A stretch of DNA of 64,000 bases from Kineobactrum sediminis (GTDB lineage Bacteria > Pseudomonadota > Gammaproteobacteria > Pseudomonadales > Halieaceae), in contig NZ_PKLZ01000001.1 of the NCBI RefSeq assembly GCF_002868715.1, forward strand, positions 124,001-188,000. The letters are read 5' to 3'. Positions within the stretch are counted from its first letter, which is position 1. Each line of letters begins with the position of its first letter. Made by a program: the position numbers and the translations under genes. The notes under the pieces were generated by a model. It was not told the origin of the DNA. It saw only the letters and a list, made by a program, of their open reading frames with translations, and made no database searches. This document shows, in pieces, positions 18,417 through 30,445 of the stretch.

Positions 18417-18444
18417 TTGCACCTGTGAGCAAGGATAGTATTAT
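18417..18444 (+). promoter_or_regulatory. Candidate sigma-70 promoter for acs
   Basis: TTGCAC (18417-18422), a 16-base spacer and TATTAT (18439-18444). It overlaps a small dyad, GGATA-gtat-TATCC. The predicted start of transcription is near 18451. This supports translation from the ATG at 18482 and not from the in-frame GTG at 18425. Confidence 0.6.
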
Positions 18445-18481
18445 CCGCTCTCCAGTAATAAAACAGCAGAGAGCGTTGCCC

Positions 18482-20422
18482 ATGTCCGAGTTTCCCATCC
18501 ACCCGGTTCCCCCCCATTTTGCCGACGCGCATATCAATGCGAAGACCTACGCCGCACTGTACCAGCGTTCGATTGATGATCGGGACGGCTTCTGGGCCGA
18601 CATGGCAACTGAGTTCCTGTCCTGGGACCAGCCCTGGCATACCGTGGTTGAGGGTGATTTCAGCAAGGGCGAAGCGCGCTGGTTTGGCGGCGGCAAACTC
18701 AATGTCAGCTACAACTGCATCGATCGACACCTGCCCGAGCGGGCCGGGCAGACCGCGCTGATCTGGGAGGGCGACAATCCCGCCGACAGCGAACATATCA
18801 GTTACTCCCAGCTGCACGAGCGGGTCTGCCGACTGGCCAACGTGCTCCGGGCACGGGGGGTCGGTAAGGGTGATCGAGTGTGTATCTACATGCCGATGAT
18901 TCCCGAGGCAGCCTACGCCATGCTCGCCTGTGCGCGCATCGGTGCCATCCATTCCGTGGTATTCGGCGGCTTTTCCCCCACTGCCATTACCGACCGTATC
19001 CTGGATGCGGACTGCCGCACGGTCATCACCGCTGACGAGGGTCGCCGGGGTGGCAAGGTTGTGCCCCTGAAGACCAATGTCGATACCGCACTGACCTCCT
19101 GTCCCAACGTTCATACCTGCCTGGTAGTGCGGGTAACCGGTTCCACACAGGCGTGGCAGGAAGGCCGCGACATCTGGTACCACGAGGCCACGACAGAGGT
19201 CGCACGTGAGTGTTCGCCGGAACTCATGGATGCAGAGGACCCTCTGTTCATTCTCTATACCTCGGGTTCCACCGGCAAGCCCAAAGGGGTCCTGCATACC
19301 ACCGGCGGCTACCTGCTACAGGCAGCGATGACCTTCAAATACACATTCGACTACCGCGAAGGTGAAGTCTTCTGGTGTACCGCGGATGTCGGTTGGGTAA
19401 CCGGTCACACCTATATCCTGTATGGCCCCCTGGCCAACGGCGCCATCTCGCTGATGTTCGAGGGAGTTCCCACCTACCCGGATGCGGGCCGCTGCTGGGA
19501 GATCGTGGACAAGCACCAGGTAAATACCTTTTACACCGCCCCCACCGCTATCCGGGCCCTTCATGCCGTGGGGGACGCGCCGGTCAAGCGCAGCTCCCGG
19601 GACAGCCTGCGCCTGCTTGGTTCGGTCGGCGAGCCGATCAACCCGGAAGCCTGGGAATGGTATTACCGGGTCGTGGGAGATTCCCGCTGCCCGATCGTGG
19701 ATACCTGGTGGCAGACTGAAACCGGCGCCCAGATGATCACCCCCCTGCCTGGCGCAACCGACCTCAAGCCCGGCGCCGCCAGCATGCCCATGTTTGGTGT
19801 TGAACTTGCCCTGCTTGATGAAGGGGGCGCCGAAATCGAGGGCGCCGGTGCCGGCTACCTGGTCATAAAGTCCTCCTGGCCAAGCCAGATCCGCACCATC
19901 TATGGCGATCATCAACGCATGGTCGAGACCTATTTCAGCCATTATCCCGGTTATTATTTTACCGGCGATGGAGCCACCCGGGACCAGGACGGCTACTACT
20001 GGATTACCGGCCGGGTAGACGATGTGCTCAACATCTCCGGGCACCGCATGGGAACCGCCGAAATCGAGAGCGCACTGGTGTTACATGAGGATATCGCCGA
20101 GGCCGCCGTGGTGGGCTACCCCCACGACATCAAGGGCCAGGGCATCTACTGCTTCGTCACCCCGATGGATGGAGTGGAGCCCTCGGAATCGCTGCGCGCT
20201 GAGCTGGTAGCACTCTGTGCGACGGAAATCGGGGCCATTGCCAAGCCGGATGTGATCCAGTGGGCACCCGGGCTGCCCAAAACGCGGTCCGGGAAAATCA
20301 TGCGCCGCATCCTGCGCAAAATCGCCGAAAACGAGGTCGGCAACCTGGGGGATATCAGCACCCTCGCCGACCCGTCAGTGGTTGACCACCTGGTGGCCAA
20401 TCGCGTGCACCCGGAGAGTTAA
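18482..20422 (+). CDS. acs: Acetyl-CoA synthetase (AMP-forming)
   Basis: Makes acetyl-CoA from acetate through acetyl-AMP. The 646-residue form from the ATG at 18482 matches the usual 645-652. Conserved adenylation motifs are present: [20 protein letters not shown] near residue 258, the WWQTETG block near 410, the [21 protein letters not shown] region, and [10 protein letters not shown] near residue 602-611, whose lysine is the usual acetylation and catalytic site. It follows panC and has its own promoter. Its TAA shares bases with the stop of the convergent TPP enzyme gene (TTAA). Confidence 0.95.
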   Translation: MSEFPIHPVPPHFADAHINAKTYAALYQRSIDDRDGFWADMATEFLSWDQPWHTVVEGDFSKGEARWFGGGKLNVSYNCIDRHLPERAGQTALIWEGDNPADSEHISYSQLHERVCRLANVLRARGVGKGDRVCIYMPMIPEAAYAMLACARIGAIHSVVFGGFSPTAITDRILDADCRTVITADEGRRGGKVVPLKTNVDTALTSCPNVHTCLVVRVTGSTQAWQEGRDIWYHEATTEVARECSPELMDAEDPLFILYTSGSTGKPKGVLHTTGGYLLQAAMTFKYTFDYREGEVFWCTADVGWVTGHTYILYGPLANGAISLMFEGVPTYPDAGRCWEIVDKHQVNTFYTAPTAIRALHAVGDAPVKRSSRDSLRLLGSVGEPINPEAWEWYYRVVGDSRCPIVDTWWQTETGAQMITPLPGATDLKPGAASMPMFGVELALLDEGGAEIEGAGAGYLVIKSSWPSQIRTIYGDHQRMVETYFSHYPGYYFTGDGATRDQDGYYWITGRVDDVLNISGHRMGTAEIESALVLHEDIAEAAVVGYPHDIKGQGIYCFVTPMDGVEPSESLRAELVALCATEIGAIAKPDVIQWAPGLPKTRSGKIMRRILRKIAENEVGNLGDISTLADPSVVDHLVANRVHPES

Positions 20423-21984
20423 CCCAATTGCAGCGGCGCTATCCGGGCATCAATCAACCGTGGCCGAGCGTCCGCCAGTGCTTCAGTAAGCTGGGCACCA
20501 AAGTCCTCGGCTGTCAGGGCGCAAGTGGCGGTAACACCCATCCCCTGCGCCATGGCAACGAAGTCCATATCCGGTGACCCTATATCCAGTGAACTCGCCG
20601 CCTTGGGCCCGGGTTTGCCGCCACGCGCGCCGGTGCGCGCAAACTCCAGCTCGAGAATACTGTATTTGCGATTATTGAAGATCACCACGGTGATATCAAG
20701 CTGCTCCCGGGCCATCGTCCATAGCGCCTGGATGGTGTACATCGCACTGCCATCACCTTCAAGGCAGATCACTTCGCGCTCGGGGCAGGCGACGGCAGCA
20801 CCTACGGCAGTAGGCAGGCCCCAGCCGATGGAACCACCGGTCTGGTTCAGCCAATCATGGGAACGGGCATTGGCGGTCATTGGGAAACAGGCCAGGCCGG
20901 AGGTAATCCCCTCGTCCACGACAATGGCATTTTCCGGCAGGCAATGGGACAACGCCTGCGCTATGGAGCTCACATCGAGTGCGCCTGAGGGCAGTGCAGG
21001 GACTTCCAGAGGGTGAACGTCAGGCGCAACGTGAATCGCGTCGAGCTGTTCCAGCAAGGCTTCGAGTGCCTGCTGAATATCCTCATCGGGTTCCGCGAGA
21101 ACCAGTTCTTCGCACCCTTCGGGAGCAATGACGCTGGGTACGTCCGGGTAGGCAAAAAACGACACGGGGGCATCCGCGCCCAGTAAAATAAGTTGCTCGG
21201 TATCCTTGAGCTGGTCAATGGCCAGCTCGGCGAGATAGGGCAGGCGCTCCACGACCCCGGTACCCGCGCCCCGGCGAACATGGGAGGGGAATGTCTCGGT
21301 CATCACCCGCGCGCCGGTGGCCTTGCCAATCCGGCTCAACAGCAGGGTCTGCTCGCCGGTGACCTCGCGACCGCCAATCATGATTACCGTGCGCTTGCCC
21401 GAGCGCAGCATTGCAACCGCCTGCTGCAGGCGCTCCGCCGGCACCATTTCCGGACCGGAAATGGTTATCGCTGCAGCAGCCCCGGCAGGATTGTCCCCCC
21501 AGGACACGTCTGCCGGCAGTATAAGGGTCGCAACCCGGTCCAGCCCGGCCTGGCGCACTGCCTCGGCGGCGTCACCGGCAATCTTCTCCGGGCCTGGTGA
21601 GGAGTGCACCCAGTGCGACACGGTAGCGGCTATACCGGCAATATCAGACGTGAGCGGCGCATCGTAAGCCAGGTGGTAAGTAGCGTGATCGCCGACGATA
21701 TTGACCATGGGGATATGGCCTTTTTTGGCATTGTGGATATTGGCCAGGGCATTGCCAAGGCCCGGGCCAAGGTGTAACAAGGTCGCAGCCGGCTTTCCCG
21801 CCATGCGTGCATAACCATCGGCGGCACCGCTGACAACACCCTCAAACAGGCACAGCACGGCACGCATGCCCTCGACCTCGTCCAGGGCCGCCACGAAATG
21901 CATTTCCGAGGTTCCGGGATTGGTAAAGCACGTATCTATCCCGCTATTCACCAGGGTCGTAATCAAGCTCTCTGCACCATTCAT
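20419..21984 (-). CDS. Thiamine-diphosphate enzyme, acetolactate synthase large-subunit-like
   Basis: A 521-residue three-domain TPP enzyme. The N-terminal PYR domain starts [17 protein letters not shown] and has the catalytic Glu in [19 protein letters not shown] near residue 49. The PP domain carries [13 protein letters not shown] near 395, with Mg/TPP residues, and [13 protein letters not shown]. It lacks an evident C-terminal extension. True acetolactate synthases have a different FAD-binding middle domain pattern, so this belongs to the broad set annotated 'acetolactate synthase large subunit' or benzoylformate decarboxylase-like. The substrate is unknown. No partner gene is adjacent. 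Confidence 0.8.
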   Translation of the reverse strand: MNGAESLITTLVNSGIDTCFTNPGTSEMHFVAALDEVEGMRAVLCLFEGVVSGAADGYARMAGKPAATLLHLGPGLGNALANIHNAKKGHIPMVNIVGDHATYHLAYDAPLTSDIAGIAATVSHWVHSSPGPEKIAGDAAEAVRQAGLDRVATLILPADVSWGDNPAGAAAAITISGPEMVPAERLQQAVAMLRSGKRTVIMIGGREVTGEQTLLLSRIGKATGARVMTETFPSHVRRGAGTGVVERLPYLAELAIDQLKDTEQLILLGADAPVSFFAYPDVPSVIAPEGCEELVLAEPDEDIQQALEALLEQLDAIHVAPDVHPLEVPALPSGALDVSSIAQALSHCLPENAIVVDEGITSGLACFPMTANARSHDWLNQTGGSIGWGLPTAVGAAVACPEREVICLEGDGSAMYTIQALWTMAREQLDITVVIFNNRKYSILELEFARTGARGGKPGPKAASSLDIGSPDMDFVAMAQGMGVTATCALTAEDFGAQLTEALADARPRLIDARIAPLQLG

Positions 21985-22195
21985 TGCTCGTTCCTCGTGT
22001 CTTGTTACCGGTTACGCTGACGACTCGCTTCCAGAGGGCGTCATTGCATCACGCAATACTGTTCACTCAATACCATGCAGCTGCGACGGCTTCCACCAGT
22101 GTACTGTATCGTCACCGAAACCACTCCCCACCAAAAAATAACGGCAATTCTTCGGCATCCACCAGGAGGGGGAGCCTGCTGCTCTACCCGATAGC

Positions 22196-22233
22196 AAAAA
22201 AAAGGGGGATACCGTTTGGTACCCCCCTTTTTT
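22196..22233 (-). terminator. Intrinsic terminator of pnp (bidirectional shape)
   Basis: GGGGG-A-TACC and GGTA-C-CCCCC form a nine-pair stem with one mismatch and a four-base loop. It has eight A on the left (T-run when read from the minus strand) and six T on the right. It lies 17 bases past the pnp stop and would also stop transcription from the other direction. Confidence 0.85.
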
Positions 22234-22249
22234 GGTGCCGGCGAGAGGT

Positions 22250-24379
22250 TCAGCTCTCGTCGGTTTCCTCTGTAGCTTCAGCGCTGCCGGTGTCGGTTTC
22301 TTCCAGCAGCTCCTTGATGGACAGCTTGATGCGACCACGCTGGTCGACATCGAGAACCTTCACGTCCACTTCCTGGCCTTCCTTCAGGTGATCTGACACA
22401 TTTTCCACCCGCTCATTCGCGATCTGGGAGATGTGTACCAGGCCATCCTTGCCGGGCAGGATATTGACGAATGCGCCGAAGTCCACGATCCGGGCAACGG
22501 TGCCCCGGTAGACTGCGCCAACTTCCGCTTCCGCGGTGATTTCCTCGATCATTGCTACCGCTTTATCACGCGATGCCTGGTCCTGGCCAAACACACGCAC
22601 GGTACCGCTGTCGTCGATGTCCACGGTGGCACCAGAGGCCTCGGTGATGGCGCGGATGGTGGCACCGCCCTTACCGATGATGTCACGGATCTTGTCCGCA
22701 TCAACCTTGAGGGTGATCATGCTCGGTGCATTCTCGGACGTTACGGTACGTGCAGAGGCCAGTACCGTGTTCATCTGTCCCAGAATGTGCAAACGGGCCT
22801 GTTGCGCCTGTTGCAGAGCAATGTCCATGATCTGCTCGTTGATACCTTCGATCTTGATGTCCATCTGCAGGGCGGTCACGCCCGCGGCAGTACCGGCCAC
22901 CTTGAAGTCCATGTCACCCAGGTGATCTTCATCACCGAGAATGTCGGTCAGCACAGCAAACTGGTTGCCTTCCTTGACCAGGCCCATGGCGATACCGGCA
23001 ACCGGGGCGCTCAAAGGTACGCCCGCTGCCATCATTGCCAGGGAGCCGACACAGACCGACGCCATGGAGCTGGAGCCGTTGGATTCGGTGATTTCGGACA
23101 CCAGGCGAATGGTATACGGGAACGCTTCTTCACTGGGCAGCACTGCCGCCAGGCCGCGACGGGCAAGACGACCGTGGCCCACTTCGCGACGATTGGTGAA
23201 ACCAACCCGGCCGGCTTCGCCTACGGAGTAGGGAGGGAAGTTGTAATGCAGCATGAACGGATCGCGGCGCTCGCCTTCCAGGGCGTCGATGATCTGGCTA
23301 TCGCGGGTGGACCCCAGCGTGACAGCACCAATCGCCTGGGTTTCACCCCGGGTGAACAGCGCTGACCCGTGTACTTTTGGCAGGATATCCACTTCACAGG
23401 CGATAGCGCGAACGGTCCGGGTATCACGGCCATCGATACGTGGCTCACCGGCAAGAATACGCTTGCGAACCAGGTTCTTCTCAACGCTTTTGAAGACATC
23501 CTTGACGTCGTCAGCGGACGGGCCGCCTTCTACTGCCAGTGCTTCAACACAGGCGTTGCGAATTTCGCTCACACGGTCATAACGAATGGCTTTCTCAGTG
23601 ATACGATACGCTTCACCCAGCTCGTTCTTGACCTGTTGTTCAACCGCTTCGACCAGGCCTTCCGGAAACTCGGCGGGCTGCCAGTCCCAGCGCGGCTTGC
23701 CCGCTTCTGCGGTCAGTTCATTGATTGCCTGCACAACCACCTGCATTTCCTGGTGCGCAAACAGCACCGCGCCCAGCATCTGGTCTTCAGACAGTTCTTT
23801 CGCTTCCGACTCGACCATGAGTACCGCGTCGGCGGTACCGGCAACAACCATGTTGAGCTTGCTGTCGGCCAGTTCGGCATAGGTCGGGTTCAGCATGTAA
23901 CCGCGTTCTTCGGTAAAGCCAACCCTGGCACCACCGATGGGGCCATTGAACGGGCAACCGGAAATCGCCAGTGCCGCCGAGGTGCCGATCATCGCCGCGA
24001 TATCGGGGTCAACCTGCTTGTCCGCGGACATCACCGAACAGATGACCTGCACTTCGTTCATGAAGCCTTTCGGGAACAGCGGGCGAATGGGACGGTCGAT
24101 GAGACGCGAGGTGAGCGTCTCCTTTTCGCTGGGGCGGCCTTCACGCTTGAAAAAACCGCCGGGTATCTTGCCGACCGCATAGGTTTTTTCGCCGTAATGC
24201 ACGCCGAGCGGAAAAAAGGGCTGACCCGGCTTGGCGGTTCTCTCGGCGACAACGGTCACCAGGACTGCGGTATTTTCAATGGTCACCAGAACCGCGCCCG
24301 TCGCCTGCCTGGCGATTCGGCCGGTTTCCAGAGTGACCGTCTGGCCACCGTACTGAAATGTTTTTGTTACTGGATTCAC
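22250..24379 (-). CDS. pnp: Polyribonucleotide nucleotidyltransferase (PNPase)
   Basis: Phosphorolytic 3'-5' exoribonuclease and degradosome component. At 709 residues it has family length. Two RNase PH-like domains are followed by KH ([22 protein letters not shown]) and S1 domains ([18 protein letters not shown]). Core signatures include [22 protein letters not shown] near the start and the FTRGETQA and [16 protein letters not shown] blocks. The C-terminus is acidic. It follows rpsO with a strong stem-loop in the gap, the usual layout for PNPase autoregulation. Confidence 0.97.
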   Translation of the reverse strand: MNPVTKTFQYGGQTVTLETGRIARQATGAVLVTIENTAVLVTVVAERTAKPGQPFFPLGVHYGEKTYAVGKIPGGFFKREGRPSEKETLTSRLIDRPIRPLFPKGFMNEVQVICSVMSADKQVDPDIAAMIGTSAALAISGCPFNGPIGGARVGFTEERGYMLNPTYAELADSKLNMVVAGTADAVLMVESEAKELSEDQMLGAVLFAHQEMQVVVQAINELTAEAGKPRWDWQPAEFPEGLVEAVEQQVKNELGEAYRITEKAIRYDRVSEIRNACVEALAVEGGPSADDVKDVFKSVEKNLVRKRILAGEPRIDGRDTRTVRAIACEVDILPKVHGSALFTRGETQAIGAVTLGSTRDSQIIDALEGERRDPFMLHYNFPPYSVGEAGRVGFTNRREVGHGRLARRGLAAVLPSEEAFPYTIRLVSEITESNGSSSMASVCVGSLAMMAAGVPLSAPVAGIAMGLVKEGNQFAVLTDILGDEDHLGDMDFKVAGTAAGVTALQMDIKIEGINEQIMDIALQQAQQARLHILGQMNTVLASARTVTSENAPSMITLKVDADKIRDIIGKGGATIRAITEASGATVDIDDSGTVRVFGQDQASRDKAVAMIEEITAEAEVGAVYRGTVARIVDFGAFVNILPGKDGLVHISQIANERVENVSDHLKEGQEVDVKVLDVDQRGRIKLSIKELLEETDTGSAEATEETDES

Positions 24380-24405
24380 TATGTTTCTCCAATTCTATAT
24401 ATGAC

Positions 24406-24428
24406 TACCGGGGCACATGGCCCCGGTA
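24406..24428 (-). promoter_or_regulatory. Stem-loop in the rpsO-pnp gap (possible RNase III site)
   Basis: TACCGGGGC and GCCCCGGTA form a perfect nine-pair stem with a five-base loop, 12 bases after rpsO and upstream of the pnp start. No T-run follows on the minus strand, so it is not a plain terminator. In E. coli a stem-loop in the pnp leader is cut by RNase III and then mediates PNPase autocontrol; the same role is inferred. Confidence 0.55.
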
Positions 24429-24439
24429 TGTGGTAGCGC

Positions 24440-24709
24440 TTATCGACGCAGACCGAGTCGCTTGATCAGATCGGTGTAACGCGCAACGTTCTTGCGCTTC
24501 AGGTAATCCAGCAGCTTGCGGCGCTGGTTGACCATACGGATCAGACCGCGACGGGAATGATGGTCGTGCTTGTGTTCCTGAAAGTGACTCTGCAGCTGAA
24601 TAATGTTTGCTGTCAGCAGTGCAACCTGAACTTCCGGAGACCCGGTGTCACCTTCACTTGTCTGGTACTCTTTAACGATTTCCGCTTTCTTCTCAACTAA
24701 TAAAGCCAT
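24440..24709 (-). CDS. rpsO: 30S ribosomal protein S15
   Basis: Primary 16S rRNA-binding protein of the small subunit platform. It is 89 residues, the exact family length, with [22 protein letters not shown] and [24 protein letters not shown] segments carrying the helices that contact rRNA. The ATG has an AAGGAA ribosome site. It is separated from truB by a terminator-like hairpin, so it probably has its own promoter as well as read-through. Confidence 0.98.
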   Translation of the reverse strand: MALLVEKKAEIVKEYQTSEGDTGSPEVQVALLTANIIQLQSHFQEHKHDHHSRRGLIRMVNQRRKLLDYLKRKNVARYTDLIKRLGLRR

Positions 24710-24772
24710 GTCTGTTTCCTTTATTTAATCTGCCCTTGCCGCCGAGCCTTTGGTAGCCCAGCGACCATGAAT

Positions 24773-24807
24773 AAAAAGAGCCTGTCCGTGCAGATTTACA
24801 GACAGGT
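24773..24807 (-). terminator. Intrinsic terminator between truB and rpsO
   Basis: On the minus strand CCTGTC and GACAGG pair around a 14-base loop and are followed by CTCTTTTTATT. It lies six bases past the truB stop and 64 before rpsO. The stem is short (six or seven pairs), so termination may be partial. Confidence 0.6.
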
Positions 24808-24812
24808 TCGCG

Positions 24813-25742
24813 TCACCCCGAGGTGACTATCAGTCGACGCGGCGCAACGCGCCCATCGTCCAACATTTCTCCTACACCCAGAAACTCACCAGTTTCCAGC
24901 GCGACGCGCACCATACCATTTTGAGGCGCGTTTGGCACCAGTACCGGCTGGCCCTGGCGCAGGTAAAACCCACCGGATTCAGTCAGGCGCACCAGGGGCA
25001 AGCCCCCCAGCACCGTGTCTGCCGGCATCAGCAGCTCATCCATCGCGGACTGCTGATCATTATTCCTGAGCGCCTCCAGTGTTTCCAGGGTGACGCTGTC
25101 CTCCAGTGTAAAAGGCCCCGCCCTGGTGCGCCGCAAGGCACTGACATGGCCGCCGCAACCCAGGGCTTCGCCCAGGTCCTCGGCGATCGAGCGCACATAC
25201 GTACCCTTGCTGCACTCGATATACACATCAATCTCGGCTCTCTCGCCGGGACGAAATGCCCGCAGTTGCAGCTCGAAAACCGTTATCCGGCGGCGCTTGC
25301 GCTCCACTTCCAGGCCCTTGCGGGCCAGTTTATACAGCGGCTGTCCCTCGTGCTTGATGGCAGAATACATTGATGGTATCTGCTCGATCTCGCCCCGAAA
25401 TGCCACCAGTGCGGCATTCACTTCGGCTTCGGTCAAACCGCCGGCATCGTGAACAGCCAGCACTTCACCCTCGGCGTCACCGGTACTTCTGCGCTCTCCC
25501 AATACAAAGGTACTGGTATAGGCCTTGTCGGCATCCAGCAGGTACTGCGAAAACTTGGTCGCCTCTCCAAAACACAAGGGCAAAACCCCGGTGGCCAATG
25601 GATCCAGGCTGCCGGTGTGGCCGGCCTTCGCCGCCGTGTATAACCGCTTGACGCACTGCAGTGCCCTGTTGGAGCTTATCCCCAACGGCTTGTCCAACAC
25701 CAGAATACCATCGACCAGGCGGCCCCGGCGCTGCCTCGCCAT
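24813..25742 (-). CDS. truB: tRNA pseudouridine(55) synthase
   Basis: Isomerises U55 in the T-loop of tRNAs. The catalytic Asp lies in AGHTGSLDPLATGVLPLCFG near residue 40-60. The KxY segment (SAIKHEGQPLYKLARKG) and the ECSKGTYVRSIAEDLG motif are also present. A C-terminal PUA-type region ends it. It is 309 residues. Its ATG shares one base with the rbfA stop, keeping the infB-rbfA-truB order usual in gammaproteobacteria. Confidence 0.96.
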   Translation of the reverse strand: MARQRRGRLVDGILVLDKPLGISSNRALQCVKRLYTAAKAGHTGSLDPLATGVLPLCFGEATKFSQYLLDADKAYTSTFVLGERRSTGDAEGEVLAVHDAGGLTEAEVNAALVAFRGEIEQIPSMYSAIKHEGQPLYKLARKGLEVERKRRRITVFELQLRAFRPGERAEIDVYIECSKGTYVRSIAEDLGEALGCGGHVSALRRTRAGPFTLEDSVTLETLEALRNNDQQSAMDELLMPADTVLGGLPLVRLTESGGFYLRQGQPVLVPNAPQNGMVRVALETGEFLGVGEMLDDGRVAPRRLIVTSG

Positions 25743-26143
25743 TACTTTTCCTCGCCGGCGTCGTCTTCGCGCAAACCCAGGTCACGGTCGGAATCGGCAG
25801 CGCGACGGATGAGGTCTTCCAGCTCCCGACCTCGGTCTACACTGGCGTCAAAATAAAATCTCAGCTGCGGCACACTGCGCATGCTGCTGTCCCGGGACAC
25901 CTGGCTACGCAAAAACCCGGCCGCCTTGTTAAGTACTTCAGCAGTCTCTTTTGCCTCTTCAGCGGAATCGCTGCCCAGCCGGGTAAAATACACCTTGGCG
26001 TAACCCATATCGCGGCTGACGTCGACGCTGGTAATACTGACCATACCGATGCGCGGATCACGAAGCTCCCGCTGGATCAGTTGGGCAAGCTCGCGCTGCA
26101 AATAGTCCGCAACGCGCTGGGTGCGACTGTACTCTTTGGCCAT
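25742..26143 (-). CDS. rbfA: Ribosome-binding factor A
   Basis: Small KH-fold factor for 16S rRNA 5'-end maturation and cold adaptation. The 133 residues begin with [18 protein letters not shown] and contain [19 protein letters not shown] and the [20 protein letters not shown] block typical of RbfA. The C-terminal tail is acidic. It starts 15 bases after infB and is coupled to truB. Confidence 0.96.
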   Translation of the reverse strand: MAKEYSRTQRVADYLQRELAQLIQRELRDPRIGMVSITSVDVSRDMGYAKVYFTRLGSDSAEEAKETAEVLNKAAGFLRSQVSRDSSMRSVPQLRFYFDASVDRGRELEDLIRRAADSDRDLGLREDDAGEEK

Positions 26144-26158
26144 AAGTTGCTTGCCCGT

Positions 26159-28885
26159 CTAGAGAGAACGGGCAATCTCCTTCACTTCAAAGACTTCAAT
26201 CAGGTCACCGACCTTTACGTCATTGTAGTTCTTGACGCCGATACCGCACTCCACACCGTTGCGGACTTCGTTGGCTTCTTCCTTGAAGCGACGCAGAGAC
26301 TCGAGTTCGCCCTGGTAGATCACCACGTTATCACGCAGGACCCGGATCGGCCGCGAACGATACACCGTGCCCTCGGTTACCATGCAGCCTGCAATCAGGC
26401 CGAACTTCGGTGAACGGAAGACATCGCGCACTTCGGCGATGCCGAGGATCTGCTCACGCATCTCCGGTGCCAGCATCCCGGTCAGCGCCGCTTTCACGTC
26501 GTCAATCAGGTCGTAAATGACATTATAGTAGCGCATATCGACGCCTTCGCTTTCGACCAGGCGCCGGGCCGCGTTATCCGCCCGTACATTGAAACCAAAC
26601 ACGACGGCACGCGATGTAATCGCCAGGTTGATGTCGGTCTCGGCAATACCGCCGACGCCGCCAAAAACGATGTTGACCTGTACTTCTTCATTACCCAGGT
26701 CAAGCAGCGCCGACTGAATAGCTTCCAGCGAGCCGCGTACATCGGTCTTGATAACCACATTGAGCGTTTTCTTCTCGCCCGCGGTCATGCTCTCGAACAT
26801 ATTGTCGAGCTTGGCCGCCTGCTGACGCTGCAGCTTGGATTCCCGGGTCTTGTCCTGGCGGAAAGTAGCCACTTCACGGGCACGCTTCTCGCTTTCGACG
26901 ACCGCAAACAGGTCACCGGCATCCGGCGTACCGTCCAGGCCCAGAATCTCCACCGGGATACTGGGGCCGGCGGTCGTAACCGGCTGGGCGTTTTCGTCCA
27001 GCATGGCGCGCACCCGGCCGTACTGCAGCCCTGCCAGGACGATATCGCCCTGGCGCAAAGTGCCGCTCTGTACCAGCAGCGAGGCCACGGGGCCCCGGCC
27101 CTTGTCCAGCCGCGACTCGATGACGATGCCCTGCGCCGGCACATCCCGTGCCGCCTGCAGTTCCAGTACTTCCGCCTGCAACAAAACCGCATCCAGCAGA
27201 TCGTCGATACCGTCACCCGTGTGGGCGGAGACCTCAATAAACTGGGTGTCACCACCCCAGTCCTCGGGGATAACATCCTTGCCCGCCAACTCGTTCTTGA
27301 CCCGATCCGGATCTGCGCCTTCCTTGTCCATCTTGTTGATCGCCACGATCAACGGTACCTTGGCTGCGCGCGCGTGTTTCACCGCTTCCTCGGTCTGTGG
27401 CATCACACCGTCATCCGCAGCAACTACCAGGATCACGATATCCGTGGCCTGGGCACCGCGCGCCCGCATTGAGGTGAAGGCGGCGTGGCCGGGCGTATCG
27501 AGGAAGGAAATCATGCCGTGGCCGGTTTCCACATGGTAGGCACCGATATGCTGGGTAATACCACCCGCCTCGCCGGATGCCACCTTCGCCTTGCGGATGT
27601 AATCCAGCAGCGAGGTCTTGCCGTGGTCGACGTGACCCATCACGGTGACGACCGGAGCCCGTGGCTCCAGCGTGCCCTCGTGCAGGGACAAAGTTTCCTC
27701 AAGCTTTTCTTCCAGCGCATCGGCACTGATCAATACGGGCACATGGCCCATCTCCTCAACGAGCAGGATCGCGGTATCGCGATCGATCATCTGGTTGATG
27801 GTGGCCATCACACCGAGCTTCATCAGCTCCTTGATTACAGTGCCGGCCTTGACCGACATCTGTTGCGCAAGACCGCCAACCGACGTCATGTCGGCGAGCT
27901 CTACTTCATAGGTTTTCTTTTCAGTCGGCATTTCAAAACCATGCTTGGAATGCTCGGCATGAGCACCACCACCAGCGCGGACTTTCTTGCGACTACCGCG
28001 ACGACGCCCCACACCCGACTCCGCGGACTCCAGATCCGACAGCGACAGGTTGTGACCACGCTGCTTGCCACGGCCCGCCGGGGCATTGCGACCGAGACGG
28101 CCACGCGCGGCTTTCTTGCGCTGTTCTTCGGTCTGGGCAGAAGCTGGAGCCGGGGCTTCGTGCAGGCGCTTGGGACGCTTGGCAGCCTCGCTTTCACGTT
28201 CCACCTTGGCCGCAGCCTCAGCCTTGAGCTGTTCTTCCTCAGCCGTGCGCGCCTCGGCAGCGGCTTTACGTGCCGCCAGCTCTTCAGCTTCCTTGGCCAT
28301 GCGCCGGGTTGCCGCACGCTGGCGGATAACCTCGGGATCGAGATCCTTCTCATCTACCGGCTCGGGCTCGGGCTCAGGTTCGGGCTCTGGCTCGACTACC
28401 GGTTCCGGCACTGCTGCCGCAGCCGCAGCCGCAGCCGCTGCCTCTTGCTGGCGCTCGGCTTCCGCCGCCGCGTCGGCTATAACCTTGGCCTCCGCGGATG
28501 CCAGGGCTTCCGCTACGGCGCGCTCTTCTTCCCGCGCCGCGGCCTCCGCCGCTGCGACATCCTGCATTTCCGATTCAGGGCCTTCAGCATCGCGCTTCAC
28601 GTAAGTACGCTTTTTACGTACCTCAACGTTAACGGTTTTCTTGCCCTGGGACCCGGATGTCCGCAGCGTGCTCAACGTCTTGCGCTTGAGCGTGATGCGC
28701 CGCGGCTCATCGGTCGATTCGCCATGACTACGCTTGAGAAACGCCAACAAGGTCTGCTTGTCTTCTTCCGACACAACCTGGCTCGCAGAGCCGTGAGGCA
28801 GGCCTGCTTCTTTCATCTGCGTGAGCAGACGTTCAACGGGTGCCCCCACTGTTTCTGCAAGTTGTTGTACTGTCACTTCCGCCAT
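26159..28885 (-). CDS. infB: Translation initiation factor IF-2
   Basis: GTPase that brings fMet-tRNA to the 30S subunit. It is 908 residues. An N-terminal IF2_N domain is followed by a long Ala/Glu/Lys-rich linker (about residues 110-270) with a Pro/Glu repeat [11 protein letters not shown]. The G domain has GHVDHGKT (G1) near 416, DTPGH (G3) and NKMDKEG (G4). C-terminal domains with [15 protein letters not shown] and the conserved [16 protein letters not shown] end the protein. The extensive open frame on the opposite strand is an artefact of codon bias. Confidence 0.97.
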   Translation of the reverse strand: MAEVTVQQLAETVGAPVERLLTQMKEAGLPHGSASQVVSEEDKQTLLAFLKRSHGESTDEPRRITLKRKTLSTLRTSGSQGKKTVNVEVRKKRTYVKRDAEGPESEMQDVAAAEAAAREEERAVAEALASAEAKVIADAAAEAERQQEAAAAAAAAAAVPEPVVEPEPEPEPEPEPVDEKDLDPEVIRQRAATRRMAKEAEELAARKAAAEARTAEEEQLKAEAAAKVERESEAAKRPKRLHEAPAPASAQTEEQRKKAARGRLGRNAPAGRGKQRGHNLSLSDLESAESGVGRRRGSRKKVRAGGGAHAEHSKHGFEMPTEKKTYEVELADMTSVGGLAQQMSVKAGTVIKELMKLGVMATINQMIDRDTAILLVEEMGHVPVLISADALEEKLEETLSLHEGTLEPRAPVVTVMGHVDHGKTSLLDYIRKAKVASGEAGGITQHIGAYHVETGHGMISFLDTPGHAAFTSMRARGAQATDIVILVVAADDGVMPQTEEAVKHARAAKVPLIVAINKMDKEGADPDRVKNELAGKDVIPEDWGGDTQFIEVSAHTGDGIDDLLDAVLLQAEVLELQAARDVPAQGIVIESRLDKGRGPVASLLVQSGTLRQGDIVLAGLQYGRVRAMLDENAQPVTTAGPSIPVEILGLDGTPDAGDLFAVVESEKRAREVATFRQDKTRESKLQRQQAAKLDNMFESMTAGEKKTLNVVIKTDVRGSLEAIQSALLDLGNEEVQVNIVFGGVGGIAETDINLAITSRAVVFGFNVRADNAARRLVESEGVDMRYYNVIYDLIDDVKAALTGMLAPEMREQILGIAEVRDVFRSPKFGLIAGCMVTEGTVYRSRPIRVLRDNVVIYQGELESLRRFKEEANEVRNGVECGIGVKNYNDVKVGDLIEVFEVKEIARSL

Positions 28886-28951
28886 TCAATATTCTCCTAA
28901 AATCCTGTGAAGCCCTGATGCCTTGAGGCTGAGTCGCCAGATCACACTGGC

Positions 28952-30445
28952 CTATTCACTCTCCTCGGCAAACCAGGGTGCGCGTGCTGTCATGATCAGC
29001 TCACCGGCGCGCTCCTCAGTCATATCCGGAATATCCATAAGCTCGTCTACACCCAGTTCCGCCAGGTCTTCCATGGTTACCACCCCACGACTGGCCAGAA
29101 TGTAGGCCAGGTGACGATCCATGCCTTCCATTTCCAGCAAATCCGCAGCCGGCTCGTTGGCCCCGAGCTGTTCTTCGGAGGCGATCGCCTGGGTCAACAG
29201 CGCATCCTTGGCCCGGGCACGCAACTCCTCGGCTATTTCTTCGTCGAAACCTTCAATCGCTGTCATTTCTTCAAGCGGCACATAGGCTACTTCTTCCAGT
29301 GTGGTAAAGCCCTCTTCGACCAGGATTTCCGCAATATCGTCATCAATGTCCAGGTGCTCCACAAACCTCTGGATAATCTGGCCGGATTCCGCCTCGTGTT
29401 TTTCCGAAGCCTCCTCGGTACTCATGACATTAATGGTCCAGCCGGTCAGCTCACTGGCCAGCCGGACATTCTGCCCCGAACGCCCTATCGCCTGCGCCAG
29501 GTTGTCCGCGGCTACCGCAACATCCATGGTGCCGCTGTCTTCGTCGACAACAATCGACTCCACTTCCGCCGGGGACATGGCGTTGATAACCAGCTGTGCC
29601 GGGTTGTCATCCCAGAGGATAATATCTACCCGCTCGTTATCGAGCTCATTGGATACTGCCTGCACCCGTGAACCGCGCATACCAACACAAGCGCCGACCG
29701 GGTCGATGCGCTGGTCGTTGGTCTTGACCGCAATTTTCGCCCGGGAACCCGGATCGCGCGCCGCGGCCCGAATCTGGATAACTTCCTCGGCGATTTCCGG
29801 AACCTCAATCTTGAACAGTTCAATAATCATTTCCGGGCAGGAGCGGCTGAGCATGAGCTGCGGACCGCGACTCTCGGTACTGATGTCCTGGAGGATTGCG
29901 CGCACCCGGTCGTTCACCCGGAATGTTTCGCGGCCAACCAGTTGCTCGCGCGGCAACAACCCCTCGGCGTTATTGCCCAGGTCGACAATCACATTATCGC
30001 GGGTCACCTTCTTGACCGTACCCGCAACCAGCTGGCCAACGCGGTGACGATACTGCTCAACCACCTGGTCGCGCTCGGCATCGCGTACTCGCTGGACAAT
30101 CACCTGTTTGGCGGTCTGGGCGGCGATACGACCAAAGCCGACGTTCTCTACAGGCTCTTCATAAACGTCCCCCGGCTTGAGGCCGGGATCTTTCTCTATG
30201 GCTTCCTCAGTAGTGAGCTGGGTGCCCAGCAAGGCCATTTCATCATCGGGAACCACCAGCCAGCGACGCACCGTGACATAGTCGCCGGTTTTGCGGTCAA
30301 TAGTGACCTCAATATCGGCATCTTCGTCGTAGCGCTTCTTGGTTGCGGTTGCCAGTGCAAGCTCAATGGCCTCGAAAATGATGTCTTCAGACACCCCTTT
30401 TTCGTTCGAGACAGCTTCCGCCACCAATAAAATTTCTTTACTCAT
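28952..30445 (-). CDS. nusA: Transcription termination/antitermination factor NusA
   Basis: Binds RNA polymerase and nascent RNA to modulate pausing, termination and antitermination. The 497 residues show the N-terminal RNAP-binding domain, an S1 domain ([22 protein letters not shown]), KH domains ([17 protein letters not shown] and [18 protein letters not shown]), and two C-terminal acidic repeats as in gammaproteobacterial NusA. The start ATG directly follows the rimP stop (TAAATG). Confidence 0.97.
   Translation of the reverse strand: MSKEILLVAEAVSNEKGVSEDIIFEAIELALATATKKRYDEDADIEVTIDRKTGDYVTVRRWLVVPDDEMALLGTQLTTEEAIEKDPGLKPGDVYEEPVENVGFGRIAAQTAKQVIVQRVRDAERDQVVEQYRHRVGQLVAGTVKKVTRDNVIVDLGNNAEGLLPREQLVGRETFRVNDRVRAILQDISTESRGPQLMLSRSCPEMIIELFKIEVPEIAEEVIQIRAAARDPGSRAKIAVKTNDQRIDPVGACVGMRGSRVQAVSNELDNERVDIILWDDNPAQLVINAMSPAEVESIVVDEDSGTMDVAVAADNLAQAIGRSGQNVRLASELTGWTINVMSTEEASEKHEAESGQIIQRFVEHLDIDDDIAEILVEEGFTTLEEVAYVPLEEMTAIEGFDEEIAEELRARAKDALLTQAIASEEQLGANEPAADLLEMEGMDRHLAYILASRGVVTMEDLAELGVDELMDIPDMTEERAGELIMTARAPWFAEESE

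Noticed and set aside
23369-24436. 355-codon plus-strand frame
   Set aside because: It is antisense to pnp, with no ribosome site or motif. pnp is certain here.
27485-28900. 471-codon plus-strand frame
   Set aside because: It lies opposite infB and mirrors its Ala/Glu-rich linker as low-complexity Arg/Leu/Phe sequence. It is not a gene.
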